Assembly: GCA_048013815.1 (NCBI GenBank)
Contig: CM106586.1
Span: forward strand, 19,902,001-19,966,000
Source: Setoptus koraiensis
Lineage: Eukaryota > Arthropoda
Reading direction: 5' to 3'
Length of the DNA stretch: 64,000 bases
In this document: positions 63,797 through 64,000 of the stretch, piece after piece
Layout of the letters: each line of letters starts with the position of its first letter
Position numbering within the stretch: position 1 is the first letter of the stretch
Notes under the pieces: generated by a model
Database searches by the model: none
Told to the model about the DNA's origin: nothing
The model's input: the letters and a program-made list of their open reading frames with translations, nothing else
Made by a program: the position numbers and the translations under genes

Positions 63797-64000
63797 ATTT
63801 GAATATAAATATTCAACTATGACAAGTTCAATGGACGGTGATACAGTCTTGTTGGATCAAATAAACAATGAAAGGATAAAAACATTTGCCTGTTATCTCA
63901 AATGAATGTCACACTGTTGGCTTATTATCAAAATGTTTCTCGGAATCGCCACTAGAGGCGCTCGTTGCACAAATGTAACTTTCATCGAGCAACAAGTCGG
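63797..64000. other. Window end, upstream of the SARAH frame
   Basis: Nothing recognised. It may be intron or 5' UTR of the SARAH gene. Confidence 0.3.

Noticed and set aside
1-64000. Possible CRISPR array, rRNA operon or transposon/virus coding sequence
   Set aside because: The tandem arrays have no unique spacers of constant length, no rRNA-like blocks were recognised, and no transposase, reverse transcriptase, integrase or capsid-like protein was found.

Overview
The window looks like nuclear DNA of an arthropod, most likely a chelicerate and perhaps an acariform mite. Introns are mostly 60-450 bp with GT..AG ends. Genes are closely packed on the right, and proteins are full of Gln/Asn/Ser runs encoded by CAA/CAG-type repeats. 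Three genes are typical of arthropods: a CS-alpha-beta defensin, a Spaetzle-family ligand and a GILT with a CxxS active site. The species call is inference. I saw no prokaryotic operon, CRISPR array, rRNA, recognisable tRNA, or transposon or virus protein.

Left half (1-29 kb): GC-richer, loaded with micro- and minisatellites and poor in genes. It holds a PTF1A/Fer-like bHLH factor (-), palmitoyl-protein thioesterase 1 (+), a defensin with a long disordered tail (-), and an intronless gene for a 1,900-residue low-complexity protein (+). A 12-kb gene-poor stretch (8.6-21 kb) contains a GATA-motif cluster upstream of the defensin, several inverted repeats, many short tandem arrays, and two weak candidates for small genes (11.4-11.7 kb and 14.4-14.8 kb).

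Middle (29-47 kb): AT-richer and dense. In order: a small secreted protein (+), a Tyr/Gly/Val-Ala-Pro repeat secreted protein with a textbook TATA/initiator (+), GILT (+), proteasome subunit alpha 6 (+), a hyccin-family protein (-), the scavenger decapping enzyme DcpS (+), MPDU1 (+), a Sec20-like SNARE (-), ETF-alpha (-), an HSFY-like transcription factor (-) and the AAA+ extractase ATAD1/Msp1 (+).

Right (47-64 kb): a four-exon Spaetzle-3-like ligand (-), a tensin-type SH2 protein without a PTB domain (+), a gamma-butyrobetaine dioxygenase-like enzyme (+), and at the edge a Salvador-like SARAH-domain frame followed 28 bp later on the same strand by a COMM-domain frame (-).

Most genes are unrelated housekeeping genes, and I see no single multi-gene system. 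The most unusual points are: a near-identical N-terminal peptide shared by the unrelated hyccin and MPDU1 genes; a Spaetzle cystine knot split by about 280 low-complexity residues that include a furin-like site; a defensin fused to a 242-residue acidic/Asn-rich tail; paxillin-type LD motifs in the tensin-like protein; and the possibly dicistronic SARAH/COMM pair.
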